A stretch of DNA of 64,000 nucleotides from Phytohabitans houttuyneae (GTDB lineage: Bacteria > Actinomycetota > Actinomycetes > Mycobacteriales > Micromonosporaceae). Below, in pieces: positions 38,754 to 46,231 of this stretch (within the stretch, counting starts at the first letter, position 1; every line of letters begins with the position of its first letter). A program made the translations under genes and the position numbers. Below the pieces are notes generated by a model, which was given only the letters and a program-made list of their open reading frames with translations, had not been told where the DNA came from and did no database searches. Location of the stretch: positions 248,001 through 312,000 of the forward strand of contig NZ_BLPF01000001.1 of the NCBI RefSeq assembly GCF_011764425.1. Direction: 5' to 3'.

Positions 38754-40126
38754 GGGCTCAGCGTCACCGTGGTGGTACGGGTGTAGAAGTCACGCGCCGC
38801 CGGACCCTGCTCGCGCGGGCCGTAGCTGGACTCCTTCGCCCCGCCGAACGGCGCGTGGAAGTCCACGCCCGCGGTCGGCGCGTTCACCTTGGCCATGCCG
38901 ACGTCGAGGCGGGGCGCGAGCGTGAGCGCGTGGCCGAGGTCGCGGGTGAAGAGGGCGGCGACCAGGCCGTACCGCACGGAGTTGGCCGCCTCGACGGCCG
39001 CTTCCGGCGAGGCGGCCGGAACCACCGCGCAGATCGGCCCGAAGACCTCCTCGGTGAGCAGCTCGTCCCCGTCCGCCAGGCCGGTGACGACGGTCGGCGC
39101 CACGAACCACCCCGCGCCGTCGAGCGCCCGCCCGCCGGTGAGCACCTTGGCACCGCGCGCCGCGGCGCGGTCGGCCGCGCCGGTGACCGCGTCGCGGGCC
39201 TCCTGCTCGATGACCGGGCCGACCGCGATGCCCGGCGCGGCGGGGTCACCGACGCCGAGCGCCTCGACGGCCGCGACGAGCCGCTCGGCGAACCCGTCCG
39301 CGTCGCCGACCACGATGACGCGGCTTGTGGCGGTGCACTTCTGGCCCGCGTACCCCATCGCGGCGCCCGCGATCGCCTTCGCGGCGGCGTCGAGGTCGGC
39401 GTCGGGCAGCACGATGGAGGCGTTCTGGCCGCCCATCTCGCACTGCGCCGGGATGCCGCGCTCGGCCGCCGCGCGGCGCACCTTGCCGCCGGCCGCGACC
39501 GATCCGGTGAACGAGACCGCGTCCACCCGCTCGACGACCGCCGCGCCCGCCGCGCCACCGCCCGTGACCAGCGTGAACACGCCGTCGGGCAGCGCGCCGG
39601 CGAAGATCTCGGCCAGCCGCAGCGCCACCGCCGGGGACTGCTCGGCCGGCTTGAGCACCACCCCGTTGCCGAACGCGAGCGCCGGCGCGGCCTTCCACAG
39701 CGGGATCGCGACCGGAAAGTTCCACGGCGTGATCAGGCCGGCGACACCGTGCGGCCGGCGGCGGGTGTGCAGCAGCGAGGCGCCGTCGGCGGCCGGGTAG
39801 ACGTCGCCCTCGGGCAGCAGCGCCGCCTGCGCGAAGTACCGCAGGATCGCCACCCCCCGGGCCACCTCGCCGGCCGCCTCGCCGGTGGGCTTGCCGACCT
39901 CGCGCACGACAAGCGCGGCCACCTCGCCCGCGGCGCCGGCGAGGGCGTCGGCGCAGGCGTTCAGCGCGGCGGCCCGCTCGGTGGCCGGGCGGCGGGCCCA
40001 GCCGGCGCCGGCCGTACGCGCCCGCTCGACGGCGTCCGACACCTCGGCGGCCTGGCTGTCCGGCACCCGGACGACAAGGTCGCCGGGCGACTGCGGCGAG
40101 CGGCTCTCGATGTGTTCCACGTTCAT
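38750..40126 (-). CDS. Aldehyde dehydrogenase (2-oxoglutarate-semialdehyde type)
   Basis: 458 residues from ATG at 40126, overlapping the FAH-family stop. All ALDH catalytic elements: TPWNFPVAI (Asn), FTGSVAAGGKVRR, CEMGGQNASIV (Glu), GYAGQKCTATSRVIV (nucleophile Cys), EEVFGPICAVVP. Somewhat short at the N-terminus compared with 480-500-residue relatives. The position beside a FAH-fold dehydratase and a uronate-type dehydrogenase suggests alpha-ketoglutaric semialdehyde dehydrogenase, the last step of non-phosphorylative pentose or uronate degradation. This substrate is inference. Confidence 0.85.
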   Translation of the reverse strand: MNVEHIESRSPQSPGDLVVRVPDSQAAEVSDAVERARTAGAGWARRPATERAAALNACADALAGAAGEVAALVVREVGKPTGEAAGEVARGVAILRYFAQAALLPEGDVYPAADGASLLHTRRRPHGVAGLITPWNFPVAIPLWKAAPALAFGNGVVLKPAEQSPAVALRLAEIFAGALPDGVFTLVTGGGAAGAAVVERVDAVSFTGSVAAGGKVRRAAAERGIPAQCEMGGQNASIVLPDADLDAAAKAIAGAAMGYAGQKCTATSRVIVVGDADGFAERLVAAVEALGVGDPAAPGIAVGPVIEQEARDAVTGAADRAAARGAKVLTGGRALDGAGWFVAPTVVTGLADGDELLTEEVFGPICAVVPAASPEAAVEAANSVRYGLVAALFTRDLGHALTLAPRLDVGMAKVNAPTAGVDFHAPFGGAKESSYGPREQGPAARDFYTRTTTVTLSP

Positions 40127-40955
40127 CCCCCTGTACCGACGACCGTGACCGGGTTGCGCAGGGTTCCTACCCCGGCGACGTCGATCGTCACCACGTCGCC
40201 CGCGCGCAGCGTGAAGTCCCGGTCCGGGACCACGCCGGTGCCGGTGAGCAGCACCACCCCCGCGGGAAAGTCCAGCGCCCGCGTCAACCAGGAGATCAGA
40301 TCCGCCGGGGTACGCGCGAGCCGGGCTGTCGACGTCTCGGCCGCCCACACCTCGGCGCCGGCCCGCTCCACCCGCACCGCCACCGGAAACGGCCCCGGTC
40401 CCGCCTCCCAGACCGGCACGATCGCCGGGCCGAGCGCGCAGGAGCGCGTGTACACCTTGGCCTGGGGCAGGTAGAGCGGGTTCTCCCCTCGATCGAGCGG
40501 CTGCTCATGTCGTTGCCGACCGTGTACCCGAACACCTCGCCCGCCGCGTTCACCACCAGGCCGAGCTCGGCCTCGGGCACGTCCCACCCGGAGTCGGCGC
40601 GGATGCCGACCGGCTCGCCGTCGCCGACCACCCGCCCGGCGGTCGCCTTGAAGAAGACCTCGGGCCGGTCCGCGTTGTACACGTGGTCGTAGAGCCCGGC
40701 GTGCCCGGCGTGCTCCGACTCCTCCCGCCGGCCTTCACGGCTGCGCTGGTACGTGACGCCGGCAGCCCACACCTCCTGCACGTCGACCGGCGCGCGCAGC
40801 GGCGCCTCGGCGGCCGGCCCGTCGGCGGCCTCGCAGCGGGCGCGGGCCTCCGAAAGTGGCAGCGCCAGCAGGTCACCGAGGCTCGCGCCGAGCGCGGAGC
40901 GCCGCCCGTCGCGGTCGACGGCCCAGCCGTCGTGCGTGCGTACCAGTCGCGTCAC
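40123..40955 (-). pseudogene. FAH-family 2-keto-3-deoxy sugar acid dehydratase, frameshifted near 40485-40488
   Basis: The frame from GTG 40955 (AAGGGGAG upstream) reads VQEVWAAGVTYQRSREGR, FFKATAGRVVGDGEPVGI, WDVPEAELGLVVNAAGEVFGYTVGNDMSSRSIEG, then breaks; the matching continuation ENPLYLPQAKVYTRSCALGPAIV is in the neighbouring frame to the stop at 40123. One extra G restores a 277-residue fumarylacetoacetate hydrolase-fold protein. EVWAAGVTYQRSREG and the acidic metal ligands point to the 2-keto-3-deoxy-pentonate dehydratase branch, making alpha-ketoglutaric semialdehyde for the ALDH that follows. Confidence 0.75.
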
Positions 40956-41030
40956 GGTCTCCCCTTCCCGCCGCGCCGCTGGCCAGGTGCGATGGGCGCG
41001 GCGCGAGAGGATGGTATCCGCCGCCGCGGC

Positions 41031-43016
41031 TCAGGCCGGCGCTGGCAGCTCGGACGGGAGTTCGCTGGTGTCCTTGCGGGGCTCGATGGACTCGCTGACC
41101 GCCGCGTCGTGGTAGACGTACGTGGTCACCAGCGCGACGAACGGCAGCGTGACCGCGTAGACCACACCGGCGACGATGTTGACCAGGGCGAACGACGCGT
41201 CCGTCGCGAAGATCAGCAGGAAGCCGACCAGCGGGCCGAGGGCGAGAAAGATGCCGGCGCCGGCCACGACCAGCCAGGCGACCTTCCACCAGCGGCCGCG
41301 GACAAGCTCGGAGGAGCGGCGCAGGGCACGCAGGACCGTGGCGGCCGAGACGCGGGCGTCGGGCCGCGGCTCGCGTGGTGCGGGGTCGCCTTCCAGCACG
41401 ATCACCTGGCCGACCAGGGACCAGCGGCCGGCCAGCCACACCGCGACCGGGAGCCCGATCAGCGTGGCGCCGAGCACCACGACCGAGGTGACCGCGATCA
41501 CCACGGCACCGAGCAGGCGGGGGAGGTGGCGCAGCGCCATCGCGTACGCCCGCACCGGCCCGATCGGCCGCCCCTCGTCCACTTCGGTGAGCGCCCGCGC
41601 GGTGGCGGCCTGCACCAGCCCCAGCCCGGCGAGCGTGACCGTCGCACCGACCACCACCGGGAGCGTGGCGAGCACGCCACCGCTGCCGCCCAGGTCGATG
41701 CCGAGCACGTTCTGCGTGCCGAGCGCGAGCCACTGCAGGAGCGCGACCAGGCCGGCGATCGGGAGCACCGCGAGGCCGATGCCGCCGAAGAGGTGCCAGC
41801 GCCGCAGGTACATGTGGGCCGAGGCGGCGAGGATCTGGCCCCACGCGCGGCGGCGGGCGACCCGCAGCGGGGCGGCCGGGCGAAACCGGGTGCGGTGCAC
41901 CAGGTACAGCGCGAACGCCGCCACGATCCCGGCCACCAGCAGCACCCGCTCGGGCTGGTCGACGGTGCGGCGCAGCGCGTCCGAGCCGGCGCGGAGGCCG
42001 GCGCAGAAGAAGTCGGTCGCACCGGTGCCGAGCAGCCCGCCGGCCGGCACCGCGTAGCTGCGCCCCCGCCAGTCCTGCGCGTACGCGATCGGCTCCGTCC
42101 ACTGCCGCTTGAGGTTCGGCCCGGTCGGCCCGTTGTAGAACGCCGTCTGCAGCTCGCCCCACCGCCCCTCGAACGTGATCCACGGGAACGCCTCACCCGC
42201 CGCCGCGGGGTCGCTCGGGATCACCTTCACCACCGGCCGCAACTCGACGCTCGGGCTCGTGGCGTCGTCGCAGCCCACGCCCTGCGAGCCGGAGCTGCCC
42301 AGGTAGAGCGCGTCCTCGAAGAAGTTGGCGTGCGAGCCGGCGGCGGGGTGGACGACGGGGTGGGTGCCGTCGACGATCTCCAGCTTGCGGTCGCCCCACT
42401 CGGCCCGCTCGGCGCCCTCGTGCTGGCTGTACCCCACCTCCTCCGGCTCCACCTCCAGCGCGCCGGCCGCGTCCGGTGCGTCGAAGACGAGCTGGATCAT
42501 CTCCCAGTCGCCCTCGTGCGTGTTGTTGAAGTCGTTGAACGCGTAGAAGAACCAGTACTGCAACGCCACCTGGCCCGGGTAGCCGGGATCGGTCGCCACG
42601 TGCGCGTACACGGCCGGCGGCGTACCGCCGTTCACCCGGTCGGCCCACCGCTCGTAGCCGCAGCCGGGGTGCAGCGGGTTTCCCGGGAAGTCGAGGTGGT
42701 ACTCGTACCGCCCCGCGGACAGGTCCGACGCGCTCGGCCCGATCTTGACCAGGTCGGTGGAGGTCCACGGCCCGCGCAGCGCCACGGTGGACTGTCCGAA
42801 GAGCACGCCGACGTCCATCGGCCGGTACGGCTCGCCGTACCCGCACTCCTCGTCCTGCTGGACCAGCCGCACCACCGGCGCGTACCGCTGGGCCAGTGCG
42901 GTCTCGTCGCCGAGGTCCGCCCGGGCGGGAGCGCCGCCGGCGGCCAGCAGGCCCGCGGCGGCAAGGGCGGGCGCGAGGACCCACCGCATCACCCCGCACC
43001 CGCGCATATCGCCCAT
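41031..43016 (-). CDS. Secreted Vps62-like domain fused to a multi-helix membrane domain
   Basis: About 661 residues from ATG 43016 (43007 and 42989 are alternatives). A Sec signal (WVLAPALAAAGLLAAGG) precedes a 300-residue extracellular Vps62/DUF946-like domain with the hallmark HEGDWEMIQLVF, YSQHEGAERAEWG and GSHANFF. After a first helix (LLVAGIVAAFALYLV) comes a membrane region of about six helices (RRWHLFGGIGLAVLPIAGLVALL..., AIVAWLAGRWSLV, FALVNIVAGVVYAVTLPFVAL) resembling a GDPD-type membrane domain. Vps62-like domains are found in fungal sorting proteins and bacterial secreted proteins; role unknown. The gene is divergent from the ADP-ribosylglycohydrolase. Confidence 0.65.
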   Translation of the reverse strand: MGDMRGCGVMRWVLAPALAAAGLLAAGGAPARADLGDETALAQRYAPVVRLVQQDEECGYGEPYRPMDVGVLFGQSTVALRGPWTSTDLVKIGPSASDLSAGRYEYHLDFPGNPLHPGCGYERWADRVNGGTPPAVYAHVATDPGYPGQVALQYWFFYAFNDFNNTHEGDWEMIQLVFDAPDAAGALEVEPEEVGYSQHEGAERAEWGDRKLEIVDGTHPVVHPAAGSHANFFEDALYLGSSGSQGVGCDDATSPSVELRPVVKVIPSDPAAAGEAFPWITFEGRWGELQTAFYNGPTGPNLKRQWTEPIAYAQDWRGRSYAVPAGGLLGTGATDFFCAGLRAGSDALRRTVDQPERVLLVAGIVAAFALYLVHRTRFRPAAPLRVARRRAWGQILAASAHMYLRRWHLFGGIGLAVLPIAGLVALLQWLALGTQNVLGIDLGGSGGVLATLPVVVGATVTLAGLGLVQAATARALTEVDEGRPIGPVRAYAMALRHLPRLLGAVVIAVTSVVVLGATLIGLPVAVWLAGRWSLVGQVIVLEGDPAPREPRPDARVSAATVLRALRRSSELVRGRWWKVAWLVVAGAGIFLALGPLVGFLLIFATDASFALVNIVAGVVYAVTLPFVALVTTYVYHDAAVSESIEPRKDTSELPSELPAPA

Positions 43017-43066
43017 TGTGGCCGCGCCATCATGATCTGGTACCGGATTGCTAAGATCGCGTCGCA

Positions 43067-44173
43067 ATGATCAAGATGGATCGGGCGTCCCAGGAGCGCT
43101 TCCGCTCACGGGTCCGCGGCTGCCTGCTGGGCGGCGCGGTCGGCGACGCGCTCGGCGCGCCGGTCGAGTTCCTGTCGCTGGACCGCATCCACGCCAGGTA
43201 CGGGCCTGACGGCCTCACCGACATCGTCACCGGCGGTGACGGCACCTCACCCGTCACCGATGACACCCAGATGACGCTCTTCACGGTGGACGGGCTGATC
43301 CGCGCCTCGGTGCGGTCCGACCGCGGCGTCAGCCACCCGCCGTCGATGGTGCACCGCGCGTACCTGCGCTGGCTCGACACCCAGCGCCTGCCCGCGCCGC
43401 CCGCCGATCCCAACGGCTGGCTCGCCGCCCAGCCCTGGCTGTACGCCCGCCGCGCACCCGGCAACGCCTGCCTGTCCGGCCTCGGCTCGCCCGGCATGGG
43501 CACGCCGGAGCAGCCGAAAAACCCGGACTCGAAGGGGTGCGGCACGGTCATGCGGTCCGCGCCGTTCGGCCTGTACCCGCAGCCGTGGCTGACGGCGGAG
43601 AAGGTGTTCGACCTGTCCGCCGAGTGCGCCACGCAGACCCACGGCCACCCGACCGGTTACCTGGCGGCCGGCGCGTTCGCCGCTATCGTCCGCACGCTGG
43701 TCGACGGCCGGGACCTGCGCGCGGCGGTCACCGTCGCGCTCGACCTGCTCGCCACCCGGACGGGGCACGAGGAGACCACGGCGGCGCTGCACGCCGCGCT
43801 GGCCGCCGCGGACGGTGGCCCGCCCTCCCCCGACGTGATCGAACGCCTCGGCGGCGCCTGGATCGCCGAGGAGGCGCTGGCCATCGGCGTCTACTGTGCA
43901 CTGTCCCATCCGGACCCTGGCGAGGTACGCCAGGCGCTGCTGCTGTCGGTCAACCACTCCGGCGACAGCGACTCCACCGGCTCGGTCTGCGGCAACCTGC
44001 TGGGCGCGTGGCACGGCGAGACCGCGCTGCCGCCGGACTGGGTGGCGGTCGTCGAGGGGCGCGGGACGATCCTGGAGCTCGCCGACGACTGGGCGATGGA
44101 GCAGACCCAGTCCGCGCACCTGCACGGCGACCACGGCCCCTACACGGAGTGGATCCGCCGCTACCCCGCCTGA
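43067..44173 (+). CDS. ADP-ribosylglycohydrolase family protein
   Basis: 368 residues from ATG at 43067 (ATG 43076 is an alternative). DraG/ARH fold: RVRGCLLGGAVGDALGAPVEF, the metal motif TDDTQMTLFT, and the second metal-binding block VNHSGDSDSTGSVCGNLLGAW. It should remove ADP-ribose from protein arginine or a nucleotide-sugar conjugate; the C-terminus contains a long acidic loop. Family members in Actinobacteria often act as detoxifying or regulatory hydrolases. Only 14 bases precede the RpiB-like gene, and the two may be cotranscribed. Confidence 0.9.
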   Translation: MIKMDRASQERFRSRVRGCLLGGAVGDALGAPVEFLSLDRIHARYGPDGLTDIVTGGDGTSPVTDDTQMTLFTVDGLIRASVRSDRGVSHPPSMVHRAYLRWLDTQRLPAPPADPNGWLAAQPWLYARRAPGNACLSGLGSPGMGTPEQPKNPDSKGCGTVMRSAPFGLYPQPWLTAEKVFDLSAECATQTHGHPTGYLAAGAFAAIVRTLVDGRDLRAAVTVALDLLATRTGHEETTAALHAALAAADGGPPSPDVIERLGGAWIAEEALAIGVYCALSHPDPGEVRQALLLSVNHSGDSDSTGSVCGNLLGAWHGETALPPDWVAVVEGRGTILELADDWAMEQTQSAHLHGDHGPYTEWIRRYPA

Positions 44174-44187
44174 CCTATGCTGGCCTG

Positions 44188-44679
44188 GTGCGAATCGCGT
44201 ACGGCGCCGACGACGACAACGAGACCACCCGCGCGGTCCTCGACTACCTGTCGGGCCTCGGCGAGGTGGTCCGCGTCGGCGCCGACCGGCCGTGGCCGCA
44301 GATCGGCGCCGCGGTGGGCCAGGCCGTGACCGGCGGCGACGCCGACCTCGGCGTGGTGATGTGCTGGACCGGCACCGGCACCGCCATCGCGGCCAACAAG
44401 GTCCCCGGCGTCCGCGCCGCGCTGGCGTGGGAGCCGTGGATCGCGGCCGGCGCCCGCAAGTGGAACGACGCTAACGTGCTCGCGATGAGCCTCAAGCGCC
44501 TCGCCCCCGACGTCGCGGTCGAGGTCGCCCGCGCGTTCTTCGAGACGGCCGAGCCGGACCCGGACGAGGCCGCCAACATCGCCCTCCTCGCCGCCCTCGA
44601 CCACGACCAGCCCCCAGCAGCAGTTGATCAGGGAGTTTGTGCGCGTGTCGGCCGGCGTGTCCGCCCACAGGGTCCCTGA
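44188..44679 (+). CDS. RpiB/LacA/LacB-like sugar-phosphate isomerase family protein
   Basis: 163 residues from GTG at 44188. RpiB-like Rossmann fold: VRIAYGADDDNETTRAVLDYL start, cysteine-containing MCWTGTGTAIAANKVPGVRAAL, and the ANVLAMSLKRL second half. In true RpiB the start has a DHAG motif; here it is ADDDNE, so the catalytic His is replaced and isomerase activity on ribose 5-phosphate is doubtful. The last 25 residues (AAVDQGVCARVGRRVRPQGP) look atypical and could reflect a downstream fusion of sequence. Follows the ADP-ribosylglycohydrolase by 14 bases. Confidence 0.7.
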   Translation: MRIAYGADDDNETTRAVLDYLSGLGEVVRVGADRPWPQIGAAVGQAVTGGDADLGVVMCWTGTGTAIAANKVPGVRAALAWEPWIAAGARKWNDANVLAMSLKRLAPDVAVEVARAFFETAEPDPDEAANIALLAALDHDQPPAAVDQGVCARVGRRVRPQGP

Positions 44680-44698
44680 TCAACCCCGATAGCCCCCG

Positions 44699-45409
44699 CT
44701 AGCGGGACAGGCCCGTCGTGCGGTGGGCGACGTTGGAGCTGGCGCCGTGGTAGTAGGCGCGGACCCGAAACGACGCGCGCCGCTCCTCCGGCAGCGCGGT
44801 CAGGCCGACCGAGGTCACGTCGGGGTCCACCATCATCGCGACCGTCCAGGCGGCCGCGCCGTCCGGGCGCACCTCGACGAGGTAGCCCGCCTCGTCCGAC
44901 GCGTTGTCCGCCCACGTGAAGAGCACCGCGTCGCGCGTCATCACCGTCGCCTTCAGGTCGGTGGGCGCGGCCGCGGCGCCACCGCCGCGCAGGGGGTGGC
45001 CTCCGGCCCGCGCGCCGGGCAGGCGGCGGGGGTCGGCCCAGGCGACGTCCACATTGGCCGGTTCCGGGTACGGTACACCCGTGAACCGCACGTCCACCTC
45101 GGACGACGCGGGACCGTGCAGCGGGCGCACCCGGTAGTGGAAGGGTGTCTGCGGCATCAGGTCGGGATGTTCGTACGCGCGCTGCTCGGGCGGCATGAAC
45201 TGCAGGATCGTCCACGGCCCCTCCGGCGCCGTCGCGAACTCCACGATCTGTCCCGTGGCGCCCGCCTCCTCGCCGGTCCACTCGAGACGGATGTCGATCG
45301 GCGTGGTGAGCGTTGCCGTCAGCCGTACCGCCGTCGCCGGCTCCGGTGTGGACGGTGCCGCGCCGCAGCCCGCCACCGCGAGGGCCAGCAGGACCGGCAG
45401 TGCCTTCAC
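44699..45409 (-). CDS. Lipoprotein with fibronectin type III-like domains
   Basis: 236 residues from GTG at 45409 (GAGGAGG upstream). Lipobox LLALAVAGC, so membrane-anchored at about residue 17. Two beta-sandwich FN3-like units: one with RLEWTGEEAGATGQIVEF, and one with DLKATVMTRDAVLFTWADNASDEAGYLVEV...RASFRVRAYYHG. No catalytic motif; probably a carbohydrate- or surface-binding accessory. Adjacent to another secreted protein on the same strand, 53 bases apart. Confidence 0.65.
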   Translation of the reverse strand: MKALPVLLALAVAGCGAAPSTPEPATAVRLTATLTTPIDIRLEWTGEEAGATGQIVEFATAPEGPWTILQFMPPEQRAYEHPDLMPQTPFHYRVRPLHGPASSEVDVRFTGVPYPEPANVDVAWADPRRLPGARAGGHPLRGGGAAAAPTDLKATVMTRDAVLFTWADNASDEAGYLVEVRPDGAAAWTVAMMVDPDVTSVGLTALPEERRASFRVRAYYHGASSNVAHRTTGLSR

Positions 45410-45462
45410 GTCGCCTCCTCGCGTGTGCGGCCGTCCCCCGCCCGGGACGGCCGCGTCGGGTT

Positions 45463-46062
45463 CTACTTCTGCCAGAACTGGACGCCGCTCCATACGACCG
45501 TGGCCGGCCCGGCACCGCTGTTCGTGCGGTACGCGCCGAACTTGTCGTAGTAGCCGCCGCTCCCGCCGGTCTGTGAATGCCGGTTGGAGCCGTTGATGTA
45601 CGTGCGGTGCGCACCGTTGCCCGTGTTGTGCACGGTGTTGACCCGCACCGTGGCGCCGACGGTGGCGCCGGTCGCGAGGGTGGTGCCGCCGTGCACCGCA
45701 TACAGGCGGCCGCCGCGCTCCACCGCCAGCATGAAGAACGGCCCGCTCGGACCGAACGTCTGCTTCAGGCTGATCCGGGTCCCCGGCATGCTGGTGATCC
45801 GGAAGTAGCCCTCGAACTGGCGGACGCCCGTGCTGTACGTGGCGTAGCGGCGCTCGGCCCGCTGGTCACCGCTCGCGGTGGAGCAGGTGAGCTGGAACGT
45901 GAGCCCGTTGACCACGCCGCAGCCCCGCTCCTGCACGGAGAACGACGGCGAGTACGCGGTCCACGGCCCGCTCTCCAGCGGCTCGGCGGCGGCCGGCGAG
46001 GCCACGCCGAGGGCGGTGAGCGTCGCGACGGCGGCGACGAGTGCGAGTAGTCGTCTCGGCAC
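45463..46062 (-). CDS. Secreted jelly-roll (polysaccharide-lyase-like) protein
   Basis: 199 residues from GTG at 46062 with GAGGAGG upstream. Signal peptide MPRRLLALVAAVATLTALGVASPAAA. The mature part is all beta, with FEGYFRITSMPGTRISLKQTFG and a closing YYDKFGAYRTNSGAGPATVVWSGVQFW that recalls the ending (YFKAGVY-like) of jelly-roll polysaccharide lyases. No clear active-site set can be named. Likely an extracellular glucan- or uronan-active protein; function is open. Confidence 0.6.
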   Translation of the reverse strand: MPRRLLALVAAVATLTALGVASPAAAEPLESGPWTAYSPSFSVQERGCGVVNGLTFQLTCSTASGDQRAERRYATYSTGVRQFEGYFRITSMPGTRISLKQTFGPSGPFFMLAVERGGRLYAVHGGTTLATGATVGATVRVNTVHNTGNGAHRTYINGSNRHSQTGGSGGYYDKFGAYRTNSGAGPATVVWSGVQFWQK

Positions 46063-46231
46063 GGAACCTCCTCACTCCGGTGCGACGCACCGGACTATCG
46101 GGATTTTCCGGAACGCTAGGCATCCAACTAGTCGCATGCATCGATTTCCCATCAGGTGGCACGCGGGAGCGTGCCCACGCGGCTGGCAGACTGTGAGACG
46201 GACGACCGCCGTCGCTCCGGCTGGGGGAGCC

